NCBI GenBank assembly: GCA_937983015.1
Contig: CALKAK010000036.1
Coordinates: 1 to 21,824, forward strand
Length of the DNA: 21,824 nt
Direction of reading: 5' to 3'
From: an uncultured Bacillaceae bacterium
Lineage (GTDB): Bacteria > Bacillota > Bacilli > Bacillales > Caldibacillaceae
The translations under genes and the position numbers were made by a program. Below, piece by piece: positions 14,908 to 21,824 of the stretch. Positions within the stretch are counted from its first letter, which is position 1. Every line of letters starts with the position of its first letter. The notes beneath the pieces were generated by a model. It had not been told where the DNA came from. It did not search any database and saw nothing but the letters and a program-made list of their open reading frames with translations.

Positions 14908-15810
14908 TTGAAAACGGAAATAGCGATCATCGGGGTACCGATGGATTTAGGACAGACCCGACGTGGGGTCGATATGGGACCGAGCGCTATTCGTTATGCA
15001 GGTGTAATTGAGTTTTTAGAAAGGCTCGGGTACAAAGTTCGTGATTTAGGGGACCTGCACATAAACCGGAATTCAAATAATTCAGTTGAACATTCAGGAA
15101 TCAATAATTTAGTAGAAGTCGTTCAAGTGAATACCGTTCTTGCCGGGAAGGTAAAAAACATTCTAGAAGACGGGGCATTCCCGCTGATTTTTGGTGGAGA
15201 TCATAGCATCGCCATCGGTTCACTGGCCGGCATCAGCCCGTTTTACGACAATTTGGGTGTCCTCTGGTTTGATGCCCATGGTGATTTAAACACACCGGAA
15301 ACCACACCATCCGGGAATATTCATGGCATGCCTTTGGCGGTAAGTCTTGGCCTGGGGCATGAACGCTTGGTAAACATCGGTGGTTTTGCACCGAAAGTAA
15401 AATGGGAGAACGTAGTGATGATCGGTATTCGTTCCCTCGATCCTGGTGAAAAACAAATAATCAAGGAAAAAGGTGTAAAAGTTTATACCATGCATGATAT
15501 TGATCGCTTGGGAATGGCGCAGATCATGGAACAAACAATCGAATATTTCAAGAGGCTCAATGTAGATGGGGTACATTTGTCTTTTGATTTAGATTCCCTC
15601 GACCCGATCTACGCACCAGGAGTGGGTACACCAGAACCGGGGGGTGTAACTTTCCGCGAAAGCCATCTGGCCATGGAAATGCTAGCGGAAGCGCAAATTA
15701 TATCTTCGGCTGAGTTTGTAGAAGTGAATCCGATCCTGGATCAAAGAAATAAGACGGCCGAGCTTGCTGTAGATTTAATGGGATCGCTATTCGGTAAATC
15801 GATCCTGTAA
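14908..15810 (+). CDS. rocF: Arginase
   Basis: Hydrolyses L-arginine to L-ornithine and urea using a two-manganese centre. The 300 residues match the compact Bacillus arginases. Metal ligands are all present: H99 (GGDHS), D122, H124 and D126 (FDAHGD), D227 and D229 (SFDLDSLDP). H139 (GNIHGMPLA) is the catalytic general base position and E272 lies in VEVNP. The start is TTG 14908 after TGGAGGT (14893-14899). It has its own promoter and terminator. Arginase upstream of sigW is a recurring gene order in Bacillales, so its presence is probably ancestral and not evidence of a link with the opine/B12 pair just upstream. Confidence 0.96.
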   Translation: MKTEIAIIGVPMDLGQTRRGVDMGPSAIRYAGVIEFLERLGYKVRDLGDLHINRNSNNSVEHSGINNLVEVVQVNTVLAGKVKNILEDGAFPLIFGGDHSIAIGSLAGISPFYDNLGVLWFDAHGDLNTPETTPSGNIHGMPLAVSLGLGHERLVNIGGFAPKVKWENVVMIGIRSLDPGEKQIIKEKGVKVYTMHDIDRLGMAQIMEQTIEYFKRLNVDGVHLSFDLDSLDPIYAPGVGTPEPGGVTFRESHLAMEMLAEAQIISSAEFVEVNPILDQRNKTAELAVDLMGSLFGKSIL

Positions 15811-15829
15811 TAGGATTTCGTTCAACAGC

Positions 15830-15867
15830 CTTTTTACTGGAACTTTATCAGCAAGTAAAAAGTTTTT
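15830..15867 (+). terminator. Rho-independent terminator after rocF
   Basis: CTTTTTACT (15830-15838) and AGTAAAAAG (15854-15862) form a perfect nine-base stem with a 15-base loop, followed by five T. Confidence 0.8.
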
Positions 15868-15991
15868 GCCTATCTTATTATAAATAGAGTGTTAAACACC
15901 GGTTCTTGTACATCCCTCCTCCAGCCGACATGAAAAAATGTTACTTCGTAATGGTGAAATACCCATTGTTAAAATAGTATAATGTGTTCAA

Positions 15992-16017
15992 TGAAACTTT
16001 TTTCTTATTATGCCGTA
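15992..16017 (+). promoter_or_regulatory. SigW-dependent autoregulatory promoter of sigW
   Basis: TGAAAC (15992-15997) and CGTA (16014-16017) are separated by 16 bases, an exact match to the extracytoplasmic-function SigW consensus of B. subtilis, where sigW transcribes itself. A possible vegetative TATAAT at 15978-15983 lies just upstream with only a weak -35. Confidence 0.9.
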
Positions 16018-16050
16018 AATATATTAACCGCAGAAGCGGAGGGCAAAGGG

Positions 16051-16614
16051 ATGGAAGAATTTGTTAAAAAAAGGATAAGAGAAGTATTAAAAGGAGAGCG
16101 CGATGCCTTTGCGGAAATCGTTGAACTATATAAAGATAAAGTCTATCTGATCTGTTACCGAATGCTGGGCAATACCCATGAGGCAGAGGACTTAACTCAG
16201 GAAACGTTTCTTCGCGCTTACGTCAATATCGACCGTTACAATATAAACCGAAAATTTTCAACCTGGATATATCGAATCGCAACGAATTTATGTATTGATC
16301 GCATCCGTAAAAAAAAGCCGGACTTTTCCCTTGATGCACAAATAAAGGGAACAGATGGTTTAACGATGTATTCCCAACTTTCTTCCCCACGTTCCCTGCC
16401 TGAAGATGAAGTGGTCGAAATGGAAATTCAGGATATCGTCCAGAAGGCGATCATGAATTTACCGGAAAAATATCGTACCGTAGTTGTGTTAAAATATATC
16501 GAAGAGTTGTCATTACAGGAAATAGCGGAAATTCTTGAAATGCCAATTGGGACGGTGAAGACCCGGCTTTATCGGGGGCGAGAAGCTTTGCGAAAACAAC
16601 TCCGACATATTTAA
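16051..16614 (+). CDS. sigW: ECF RNA polymerase sigma factor SigW
   Basis: Directs transcription of envelope-stress and antimicrobial-resistance genes when released from RsiW. The start ATG 16051 is chosen over an in-frame ATG at 15982 because GGAGGG (16038-16043) lies seven bases upstream and the SigW promoter sits between the two. It gives 187 residues, the length of B. subtilis SigW. Region 2 includes the EAEDLTQETFLRAY and STWIYRIATNLCIDRIR motifs; region 4 includes LPEKYRTVVVLKYIEELSLQ and the helix-turn-helix around EIAEILEMPIGTVKTRLYRG. rsiW starts 15 bases downstream. Confidence 0.97.
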   Translation: MEEFVKKRIREVLKGERDAFAEIVELYKDKVYLICYRMLGNTHEAEDLTQETFLRAYVNIDRYNINRKFSTWIYRIATNLCIDRIRKKKPDFSLDAQIKGTDGLTMYSQLSSPRSLPEDEVVEMEIQDIVQKAIMNLPEKYRTVVVLKYIEELSLQEIAEILEMPIGTVKTRLYRGREALRKQLRHI

Positions 16615-16629
16615 AGCGGGGTGAAAAAT

Positions 16630-17241
16630 ATGAGTAAATGTCCAGAAAATATCATTGAATATATGCATGAATATCTCGATAATGAAATAGATCCGGAGCA
16701 TGAACAAATTTTAATGGAGCATCTGCGTACTTGCCAGACTTGCCAAAAGCATTTTCACGACTTGAAAAAGACAGTTGTGCTCCTTCAGGGAACTGCACAT
16801 ATTAAAGCGCCTGATCGAATCACAAGTCAAGTGATGGCTCTTCTCCCTAGGGAAAAGAAACAGGTGGGAATTAAACGCTGGTTGTATCGACACCCGTTTC
16901 TGACGGCAGCCGCTGTCTTCGTGCTATTCATGATGATCAGTGCAATTTCCGTCTGGAATCAAAGTAATGATTTTTCAGTTACCAAATATGAAAATATTCT
17001 CATTGAAGAAAATAACACAGCGGTCGTCCCTGACGGAGAGGTTATTCACGGCGATATAGTGGTGAAAAACGGAAATATCAGGATTGAAGGCAAAGTTGAG
17101 GGAAATGTGACGATCATTAATGGGGAAAAATATCTTGCCTCCGCTGGTGAAGTGACCGGTGAAATTGAGGAAATTAATGAATGGTTCGACTGGCTTTGGT
17201 TCTCGATAAAAGATCTGTTTAAAAAATTAGTTGAAATATGA
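16630..17241 (+). CDS. rsiW: Anti-sigma-W factor RsiW
   Basis: Membrane-bound inhibitor that holds SigW until it is cut by successive proteases (PrsW/RasP in B. subtilis). ATG 16630 is preferred over GTG 16621 because GGGGTGA (16617-16623) is correctly spaced for it. The 203-residue protein has a cytoplasmic zinc anti-sigma domain with H31-x3-C35-x2-C38 (EHLRTCQTCQKH). One transmembrane segment follows at about residues 89-108. The extracellular part is repeat-like (VVKNGNIRIEGKVEGNV) as in RsiW and bactofilin-like folds. It directly follows sigW and is closed by a strong terminator. Confidence 0.95.
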   Translation: MSKCPENIIEYMHEYLDNEIDPEHEQILMEHLRTCQTCQKHFHDLKKTVVLLQGTAHIKAPDRITSQVMALLPREKKQVGIKRWLYRHPFLTAAAVFVLFMMISAISVWNQSNDFSVTKYENILIEENNTAVVPDGEVIHGDIVVKNGNIRIEGKVEGNVTIINGEKYLASAGEVTGEIEEINEWFDWLWFSIKDLFKKLVEI

Positions 17242-17248
17242 AGCTCGG

Positions 17249-17310
17249 ACATTTGGATTTGCTGTAGGAATAGGCATCAGGTATGTATAGGCAAATCCAA
17301 ATGTTTTTTT
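17249..17310 (+). terminator. Rho-independent terminator after rsiW
   Basis: ACATTTGGATTTGC (17249-17262) and GCAAATCCAAATGT (17291-17304) form a perfect 14-base stem with a 28-base loop, then a run of T to 17310. Confidence 0.93.
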
Positions 17311-17445
17311 GTTTTATGCCTGAAAAATTTCGGTTTAAAAAGGAATAATCTTGTATTTTTTCACTAATGTGTTTAAAAAAGAAGATATAAAATCTATAAT
17401 TAAAGTACGGATGTTTTTTTGTTTATTCTTGTAAAAGTTCCTATG

Positions 17446-17454
17446 TGATATAAT
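17446..17454 (+). promoter_or_regulatory. Extended -10 promoter of cdaA-cdaR-glmM
   Basis: TGATATAAT combines TG (17446-17447) with a consensus TATAAT (17449-17454). The 17-base-upstream hexamer TTCTTG (17426-17431) is a weak -35. It lies about 90 bases before cdaA and past the rsiW terminator. Confidence 0.65.
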
Positions 17455-17544
17455 AAAAAAATGCGAAATCCGTATGTACGTATACGGTATCGATAGACGT
17501 GAATGTGAATTCGACTTGTTGTAAATCACTGGAGGAAGTAAAAT

Positions 17545-18381
17545 ATGTCGCTTATAGATTATCTGGCCGATTTATCCTTACTCGACTATATAGCGAGCAT
17601 TGTCGACATATTGGTCGTTTGGTATTTTTTATATAAAATTTTTATGGTCGTCCGCGGGACGAAGGCGGTCCAATTGATTAATGGTATTTTTATCATTCTC
17701 ATTTTGCGAGGGCTCGCCGAACTATTAGGTTTGCGAACGCTGGGATGGCTCATGTCACAAATAATCGATTGGGGTTTTTTGGCGATCATCGTTATCTTCC
17801 AGCCCGAGATTCGCAGAGCACTTGAGCAACTCGGCAGGGGCAGGATCTTCACACGGGCTAAACAAAAAGAAGTGGAGCGGCAAACCGAACTTATTGATTC
17901 GATTGTAAAGGCTTCTGAATACATGTCGAAGCGCCGGATCGGTGCACTGATCACGATCGCCCAGGAAACCGGAATGGATGATTATATCGAAACGGGCATT
18001 CAAATGAATGCTAAGGTTACCTCTGAATTATTGATTAACACATTTATTCCGAACACACCTTTACATGATGGGGCGGTAATCATCCAAAAAGATGAAATTA
18101 AAGCGGCGGCTTGTTATCTTCCCCTCTCAGAAAGCCCCTTTATTTCTAAAGATTTAGGAACAAGACACAGGGCGGCAATCGGAATTAGTGAGGTTACTGA
18201 CAGTATTACAATCGTTCTTTCGGAAGAAACGGGTGAGATTTCCTTAACGAATAATGGGGAATTATATCGTAATTTAACTTTAGATGAACTTAGAAATATG
18301 TTGACAAAAAGATTGATAAAAGATGAAGATAAGCAACTGGTGCCGAATCTCTGGAATAAGTTGGTGAAACGGGATGGATAA
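17545..18381 (+). CDS. cdaA: Diadenylate cyclase CdaA (c-di-AMP synthase)
   Basis: Makes cyclic di-AMP from two ATP. The 278 residues start with three hydrophobic segments (about residues 14-35, 42-62, 68-86). A DisA_N-type cyclase domain follows with the catalytic DGA at 175-177 (PLHDGAVII) and RHR at 207-209 (GTRHRAAIG). The start ATG 17545 follows GGAGGAAGT (17532-17540). It overlaps cdaR by eight bases and is followed by cdaR and glmM, the conserved Bacillales operon in which CdaR and GlmM both modulate CdaA. Confidence 0.97.
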   Translation: MSLIDYLADLSLLDYIASIVDILVVWYFLYKIFMVVRGTKAVQLINGIFIILILRGLAELLGLRTLGWLMSQIIDWGFLAIIVIFQPEIRRALEQLGRGRIFTRAKQKEVERQTELIDSIVKASEYMSKRRIGALITIAQETGMDDYIETGIQMNAKVTSELLINTFIPNTPLHDGAVIIQKDEIKAAACYLPLSESPFISKDLGTRHRAAIGISEVTDSITIVLSEETGEISLTNNGELYRNLTLDELRNMLTKRLIKDEDKQLVPNLWNKLVKRDG

Positions 18382-19618
18382 ATTAGCCAACAAATTAATG
18401 GAAAATAAATGGTTTATTCGCGGCCTCGCTCTTGTTCTTGCACTGCTTTTGTATATTACAGCATATATTGATGAGAATGCGCGTAATCCATCTCAGGCCA
18501 GTACCACACAATCGGCTACCATCGAAGATGTTCCGATTGAGGTGTATTATGATGAGGAAAATTATGTAGTCTATAATGTACCAGAGACGGCAACGGTTCA
18601 TATAGCAGGCAATAATGCATTGGTCCAGTCCACGAAAACCTTGCGTGATTTCACTGTTTTTATCGATTTGATGAATGTTACTGAAGGAACACATCGTGTC
18701 GAACTACAGATTCGTGGCATTTCTGAACGTTTGAGTGTCCGCATCGAACCGCAATTTGTGACGGTAATCGTTCAGGAGAAAGAGACCGTTGAATTCCCTG
18801 TAGAAGTAGAGTTTAATGAAGCTTTGCTAGAAGAAGGATACAAAATCGGTGACATACAAGTAGAACCTCAAGTCGTGAAGGTAACCGGTGGGAAAGATGT
18901 GATCTCGCAAGTCAGCCTGGTGAAAGCAGTGATCGAGGTTGAAGCACCTGTAAATGAAACGATCAAACAAAAAGCATTTGTGACGGTACTCGATAAAAAT
19001 TTAAATAAATTAGACGTTCTCGTCGATCCAGGGGAAGTTCAAGTAACAATCCCTATCATTCCGCCGAGTAAAACAGTACCGGTGGAAGTGAAAGTAGCGG
19101 GAGAACCTCCAGAAGGAATCATCCTCCAAGCGATTAACACGAATATACAAGAGGTTGAAATATACGGGAAAAAGAACGTACTGGAGGAAATTTCAAAAAT
19201 AGAAATTCCGGTAGATATTCGGGATATTCAAGAAAGTACGGTTTTATCGGTACCGACCCCATTACCTCGTGGCGTAACCGCGATCAGTCATGAAACCATA
19301 GATGTTGAAATTGTTGTGGCACGAGGTATGACAAGGACATTGGAAGGAATCCCGATTCAGATTATCGGACTAAAAGAAGGCTATACAGTGGAGATCAAAG
19401 ATCCTGAAAATGGTGAGGTCGATTTGACTATTTCCGGTATATCGGAAACGATCGAATCGTTAAACAGCACCAATTTTACCTTGACGGTCGACATCACGAA
19501 TCTAACACCTGGAGAGCATGAGGTAGAAATAAAGGTAGATGGTCCCGAAGACGTTGAATGGGAATTATCACAACGAACAGTTGTTGTTTTGATAGCAGAA
19601 GTTAATGAAGAATTGTAG
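18374..19618 (+). CDS. cdaR: CdaA regulatory protein CdaR (YbbR-domain protein)
   Basis: Extracytoplasmic regulator of CdaA. The 414-residue protein has a single N-terminal membrane anchor (about residues 12-31, rich in Leu/Ala), then repeated beta-rich YbbR domains; at least three and probably four can be made out, each with a VxVxVxGxxxxI-like pattern. Its start ATG lies inside the last codons of cdaA (eight-base overlap), so translation is probably coupled. It is somewhat shorter than the B. subtilis protein as I recall it, with no sign of truncation. Confidence 0.93.
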   Translation: MDKLANKLMENKWFIRGLALVLALLLYITAYIDENARNPSQASTTQSATIEDVPIEVYYDEENYVVYNVPETATVHIAGNNALVQSTKTLRDFTVFIDLMNVTEGTHRVELQIRGISERLSVRIEPQFVTVIVQEKETVEFPVEVEFNEALLEEGYKIGDIQVEPQVVKVTGGKDVISQVSLVKAVIEVEAPVNETIKQKAFVTVLDKNLNKLDVLVDPGEVQVTIPIIPPSKTVPVEVKVAGEPPEGIILQAINTNIQEVEIYGKKNVLEEISKIEIPVDIRDIQESTVLSVPTPLPRGVTAISHETIDVEIVVARGMTRTLEGIPIQIIGLKEGYTVEIKDPENGEVDLTISGISETIESLNSTNFTLTVDITNLTPGEHEVEIKVDGPEDVEWELSQRTVVVLIAEVNEEL

Positions 19619-19674
19619 AAGGAATTTTGCAACGAATATAGAAATACACTCGGTAAGTAAAGGAGAGAGTAGAT

Positions 19675-21024
19675 ATGGGTAAGTATTTCGGAACGGATGG
19701 TGTCAGAGGAGTAGCGAATAGAGAACTCACACCGGAATTAGCTTTCAAATTAGGCCGTTTTGGCGGTTATGTCCTGACACAACATAGCGAAGGAAAACCT
19801 CGAGTTTTGATCGGTAGGGATACAAGGATCTCTGGGGTGATGCTTGAAGCGGCCTTAACCGCCGGACTCCTTTCCATCGGTGCAGAAGTCATGCGCCTCG
19901 GTGTCATTTCGACACCGGGTGTTGCCTATTTAACAAAGGCGATGGGAGCCGATGCTGGAATCATGATATCCGCCTCCCATAATCCGGTGGAAGATAATGG
20001 AATCAAATTTTTCGGCTCTGATGGGTTTAAATTGTCCGATGAGCAGGAAGAAGAAATTGAAAAATACCTAGAAATGGACGAAGATAATCTCCCCCGACCG
20101 ATCGGGGCCGATCTCGGGGTACTAAACGATTATCTCGAAGGTGGTCAAAAATATATCCAGTATTTAAAGCAAACTGTGGATGAGGATTTTTCGGGGATAC
20201 ATATTGCGCTTGATTGTGCCCATGGTGCCACATCTTCCCTGGCAACTTATTTGTTTGCGGACCTAGAAGCGGACCTCTCAACGATGGGAGCTTCTCCGAA
20301 TGGTTTAAATATCAATGATGGTGTTGGCTCCACCCATCCAGAAGCACTAGCCAAATTTGTTGTCGAAAAAGGTGCGGACGTAGGGCTTGCTTTTGATGGC
20401 GACGGAGACCGCTTGATTGCCGTGGATGAAAATGGCGAGATCGTTGATGGCGACCAAATCATGTATATTTGCGGCAAATACATGAATCAACAAGGACGTT
20501 TAAAAAACAAAACGATCGTGTCTACCGTGATGAGTAATCTAGGCTTTTATAAAGCACTGGAAAAAGAAGGCTTAAAAAGCGTGAAAACACAAGTTGGTGA
20601 CCGATATGTCGTCGAGGAGATGAAAAAGAACGGCTATAATTTAGGCGGTGAGCAGTCCGGACATATCATCTTCCTCGATTATAATACAACCGGGGATGGA
20701 ATGCTTACGGGTTTACAATTAATTAATGTTATGAAGCAAACACAGAAACCCTTGTCGGAACTAGCTAAAGAAGTGAAGAAGTATCCACAAAAATTAGTAA
20801 ACGTTCGTGTGAAAGATAAACATCGGGTCATGGAAAATGAGAAAGTACTAGCGGTAATTGCTGAAATCGAGGAAGAAATGGCGGGCAATGGCCGCATATT
20901 AGTTCGCCCTTCGGGTACCGAGCCGCTTGTTCGGATTATGGCAGAGGCACCAACGGATGAAGCATGTGAAGCGTACGCAAAGAGAATCGCTGAAGTTGTA
21001 GAAAAAGAAATGGGAATCGAGTGA
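19675..21024 (+). CDS. glmM: Phosphoglucosamine mutase
   Basis: Converts glucosamine-6-phosphate to glucosamine-1-phosphate on the way to UDP-GlcNAc and peptidoglycan. The 449 residues match the family. The phosphorylated serine is S101 in MISASHNPVEDNGIK, the magnesium loop is DGDGDR (241-246), and the sugar-recognition GGEQSGH and phosphate-binding RPSGTEPLVRIM are present. The start ATG 19675 follows AAAGGAGAG (19659-19667). A terminator lies just past the stop. glmS, which often follows in Bacillales, is not in the remaining 800 bases. Confidence 0.97.
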   Translation: MGKYFGTDGVRGVANRELTPELAFKLGRFGGYVLTQHSEGKPRVLIGRDTRISGVMLEAALTAGLLSIGAEVMRLGVISTPGVAYLTKAMGADAGIMISASHNPVEDNGIKFFGSDGFKLSDEQEEEIEKYLEMDEDNLPRPIGADLGVLNDYLEGGQKYIQYLKQTVDEDFSGIHIALDCAHGATSSLATYLFADLEADLSTMGASPNGLNINDGVGSTHPEALAKFVVEKGADVGLAFDGDGDRLIAVDENGEIVDGDQIMYICGKYMNQQGRLKNKTIVSTVMSNLGFYKALEKEGLKSVKTQVGDRYVVEEMKKNGYNLGGEQSGHIIFLDYNTTGDGMLTGLQLINVMKQTQKPLSELAKEVKKYPQKLVNVRVKDKHRVMENEKVLAVIAEIEEEMAGNGRILVRPSGTEPLVRIMAEAPTDEACEAYAKRIAEVVEKEMGIE

Positions 21025-21034
21025 TGACGAGTAT

Positions 21035-21077
21035 AAGGTGTGTGCGGAATGATCGTTCTGCCACACCTTATTATTTT
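21035..21077 (+). terminator. Rho-independent terminator after glmM
   Basis: AAGGTGTG (21035-21042) pairs with CACACCTT (21062-21069), extended by inner GCGGAA/TTCTGC with one G-T pair. The tail ATTATTTT is only moderately T-rich. Confidence 0.75.
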
Positions 21078-21231
21078 ACGTTGCGTGCGATGAAAATATT
21101 TCCCACATAATTATTTTCCAGGAAGATTCTTCGTGTTTTTACCAAGGGAACATTTATAACGAACCTTCATGGAGAAAATAGTAAAGGGAAAATACGAAGA
21201 GGAAACGGCTATAACAATCGATTGGGGCGTG

Positions 21232-21705
21232 ATGACCATGAGCAAAAAGGAATTGCAGCAGGAACAGAAGGAAGAACCTTTAAAAATCTTGCAGGACCGT
21301 TTTGCAAACAACATGAATCGTCGTGAAGGAATCGCATGGGAGAAAGTACGTGCAAGGCTTCTGGAAAATCCCGGGAAACTTTAGTCCTTGCACGAAATGG
21401 AAAAAACGGGTGGCGAACCCGATGTCGGTGGTTATGATGAAGAGCGGGATGAATACGTAATTTGTGATTGTTCGAAGGAAAGCCCGAAAGGCCGTCGCAG
21501 TGTTTGTTATGACCGGGAGGCTTTGGAAAAAGGAAGAAACAAAAAACCGGAAACGAGTGCGATGGTTATGGCGCAGGAGATGGGGATTGAAATATTAATG
21601 GAAGAGCAATATCGGACCCTGCAGAAACTCGATGAATTCGATTTAAAAACATCGAGTTGGATAAAAACCCCCGCCGATATCCGTAAACAAGGCGGTGCCC
21701 GATAA
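21232..21705 (+). pseudogene. DUF4256 family protein, nonsense codon and 3' truncation
   Basis: The translation matches DUF4256 as I recall it: FANNMNRREGIAWEKVRARL, then EMEKTGGEPDVGGYDEE, CSKESPKGRRSVCYDREALE, and KTSSWIKTPADIRKQGGA. Both halves are in the same frame, separated only by TAG at 21382-21384 where relatives have Trp (KLWSL). The 3' end is lost: after GGA at about 21697 the family sequence stops and transposase sequence begins, removing roughly the last 30 residues. The start is ATG 21232 or 21238; GGGGCGTG upstream is a poor ribosome binding site. The family function is unknown. Confidence 0.85.
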
Positions 21706-21824
21706 AGTACTTTTTGCTCACTACAAAGGTGGCGGCAGGGCATCCTACCATCCCAAAATGATGCTCAAGATCATCGTTTACGCTTATACGCAAAAAGTCT
21801 ATTCTTGCCGTCAAATCGAAAGAT
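21701..21824 (+). mobile_element. IS1182-type transposase, internal fragment running off the window
   Basis: Reading from GAT at 21701 gives LFAHYKGGGRASYHPKMMLK, then IVYAYTQKVYSCRQIE, the well-conserved N-terminal region of IS1182-family transposases. The first residues of the transposase, any upstream promoter and the left terminal inverted repeat are absent, so the left end of the element is missing. The fragment is open to the window edge and could continue as an intact 3' portion or be a remnant. It abuts the truncated DUF4256 gene within a few bases. Confidence 0.8.

Noticed and set aside
15982..16050. Upstream in-frame start for sigW
   Set aside because: The SigW promoter lies within this stretch, and the start at 16051 gives the exact family length with a proper ribosome binding site.

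Overview
The window looks like chromosomal DNA from a member of the Bacillaceae or a close relative. The basis is the gene order rocF-sigW-rsiW-cdaA-cdaR-glmM, a Bacillus-type tRNA set beside a 5S rRNA end, AGGAGG-type ribosome binding sites, GTG and TTG starts, and a SigW autopromoter. Every gene I can support is on the + strand. All identifications were made by reading translations and motifs; no database search was run.

Layout. (1) 1-282: 3' end of a 5S rRNA, tRNA-Asn(GTT), tRNA-Thr(GGT) and a terminator. (2) 461-9403: a hexuronate (glucuronate/galacturonate) catabolic cluster. It holds an intact GntR/FCD regulator, kdgA, uxaC and uxuA. The GPH-type symporter, kdgK, the SDR-type uxuB and an associated HAD protein are all broken by frameshifts, stops or deletion. 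A strong promoter upstream of kdgA has a gnt-type operator in its -35/-10 spacer, with a second palindrome and a cre-like site further upstream. (3) 9646-9994: tRNA-Glu(TTC), tRNA-Thr(CGT), tRNA-Tyr(GTA), with their own promoter and terminator. (4) 9995-11599: sparse sequence with a possible small RNA, one unrecognised 189-residue protein gene and a long region ending in a possible 35-codon ORF. (5) 11600-14709: a two-gene unit of an opine-dehydrogenase-family protein and a 639-residue protein. The latter joins an N-terminal B12-binding domain (DxHxxG) to a C-terminal part resembling the large subunit of glutamate mutase. This pair is the best candidate for an undescribed pathway. (6) 14777-21077: rocF (arginase), sigW and rsiW, then cdaA-cdaR-glmM, all intact. 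(7) 21232-21824: a DUF4256 gene with one nonsense codon, truncated and joined to an internal piece of an IS1182-type transposase that runs off the window.

How the genes work together. The hexuronate enzymes would take glucuronate to pyruvate and glyceraldehyde 3-phosphate: UxaC isomerises, UxuB reduces, UxuA dehydrates, KdgK phosphorylates and KdgA cleaves. With uptake, UxuB and KdgK broken, the local pathway cannot run unless copies exist elsewhere. The right half is a conserved cell-envelope block: SigW/RsiW sense envelope stress, CdaA/CdaR make and tune c-di-AMP, and GlmM makes glucosamine-1-phosphate for peptidoglycan. The opine/B12 pair sits directly upstream of arginase, so amino-acid metabolism is a reasonable but unproven theme.
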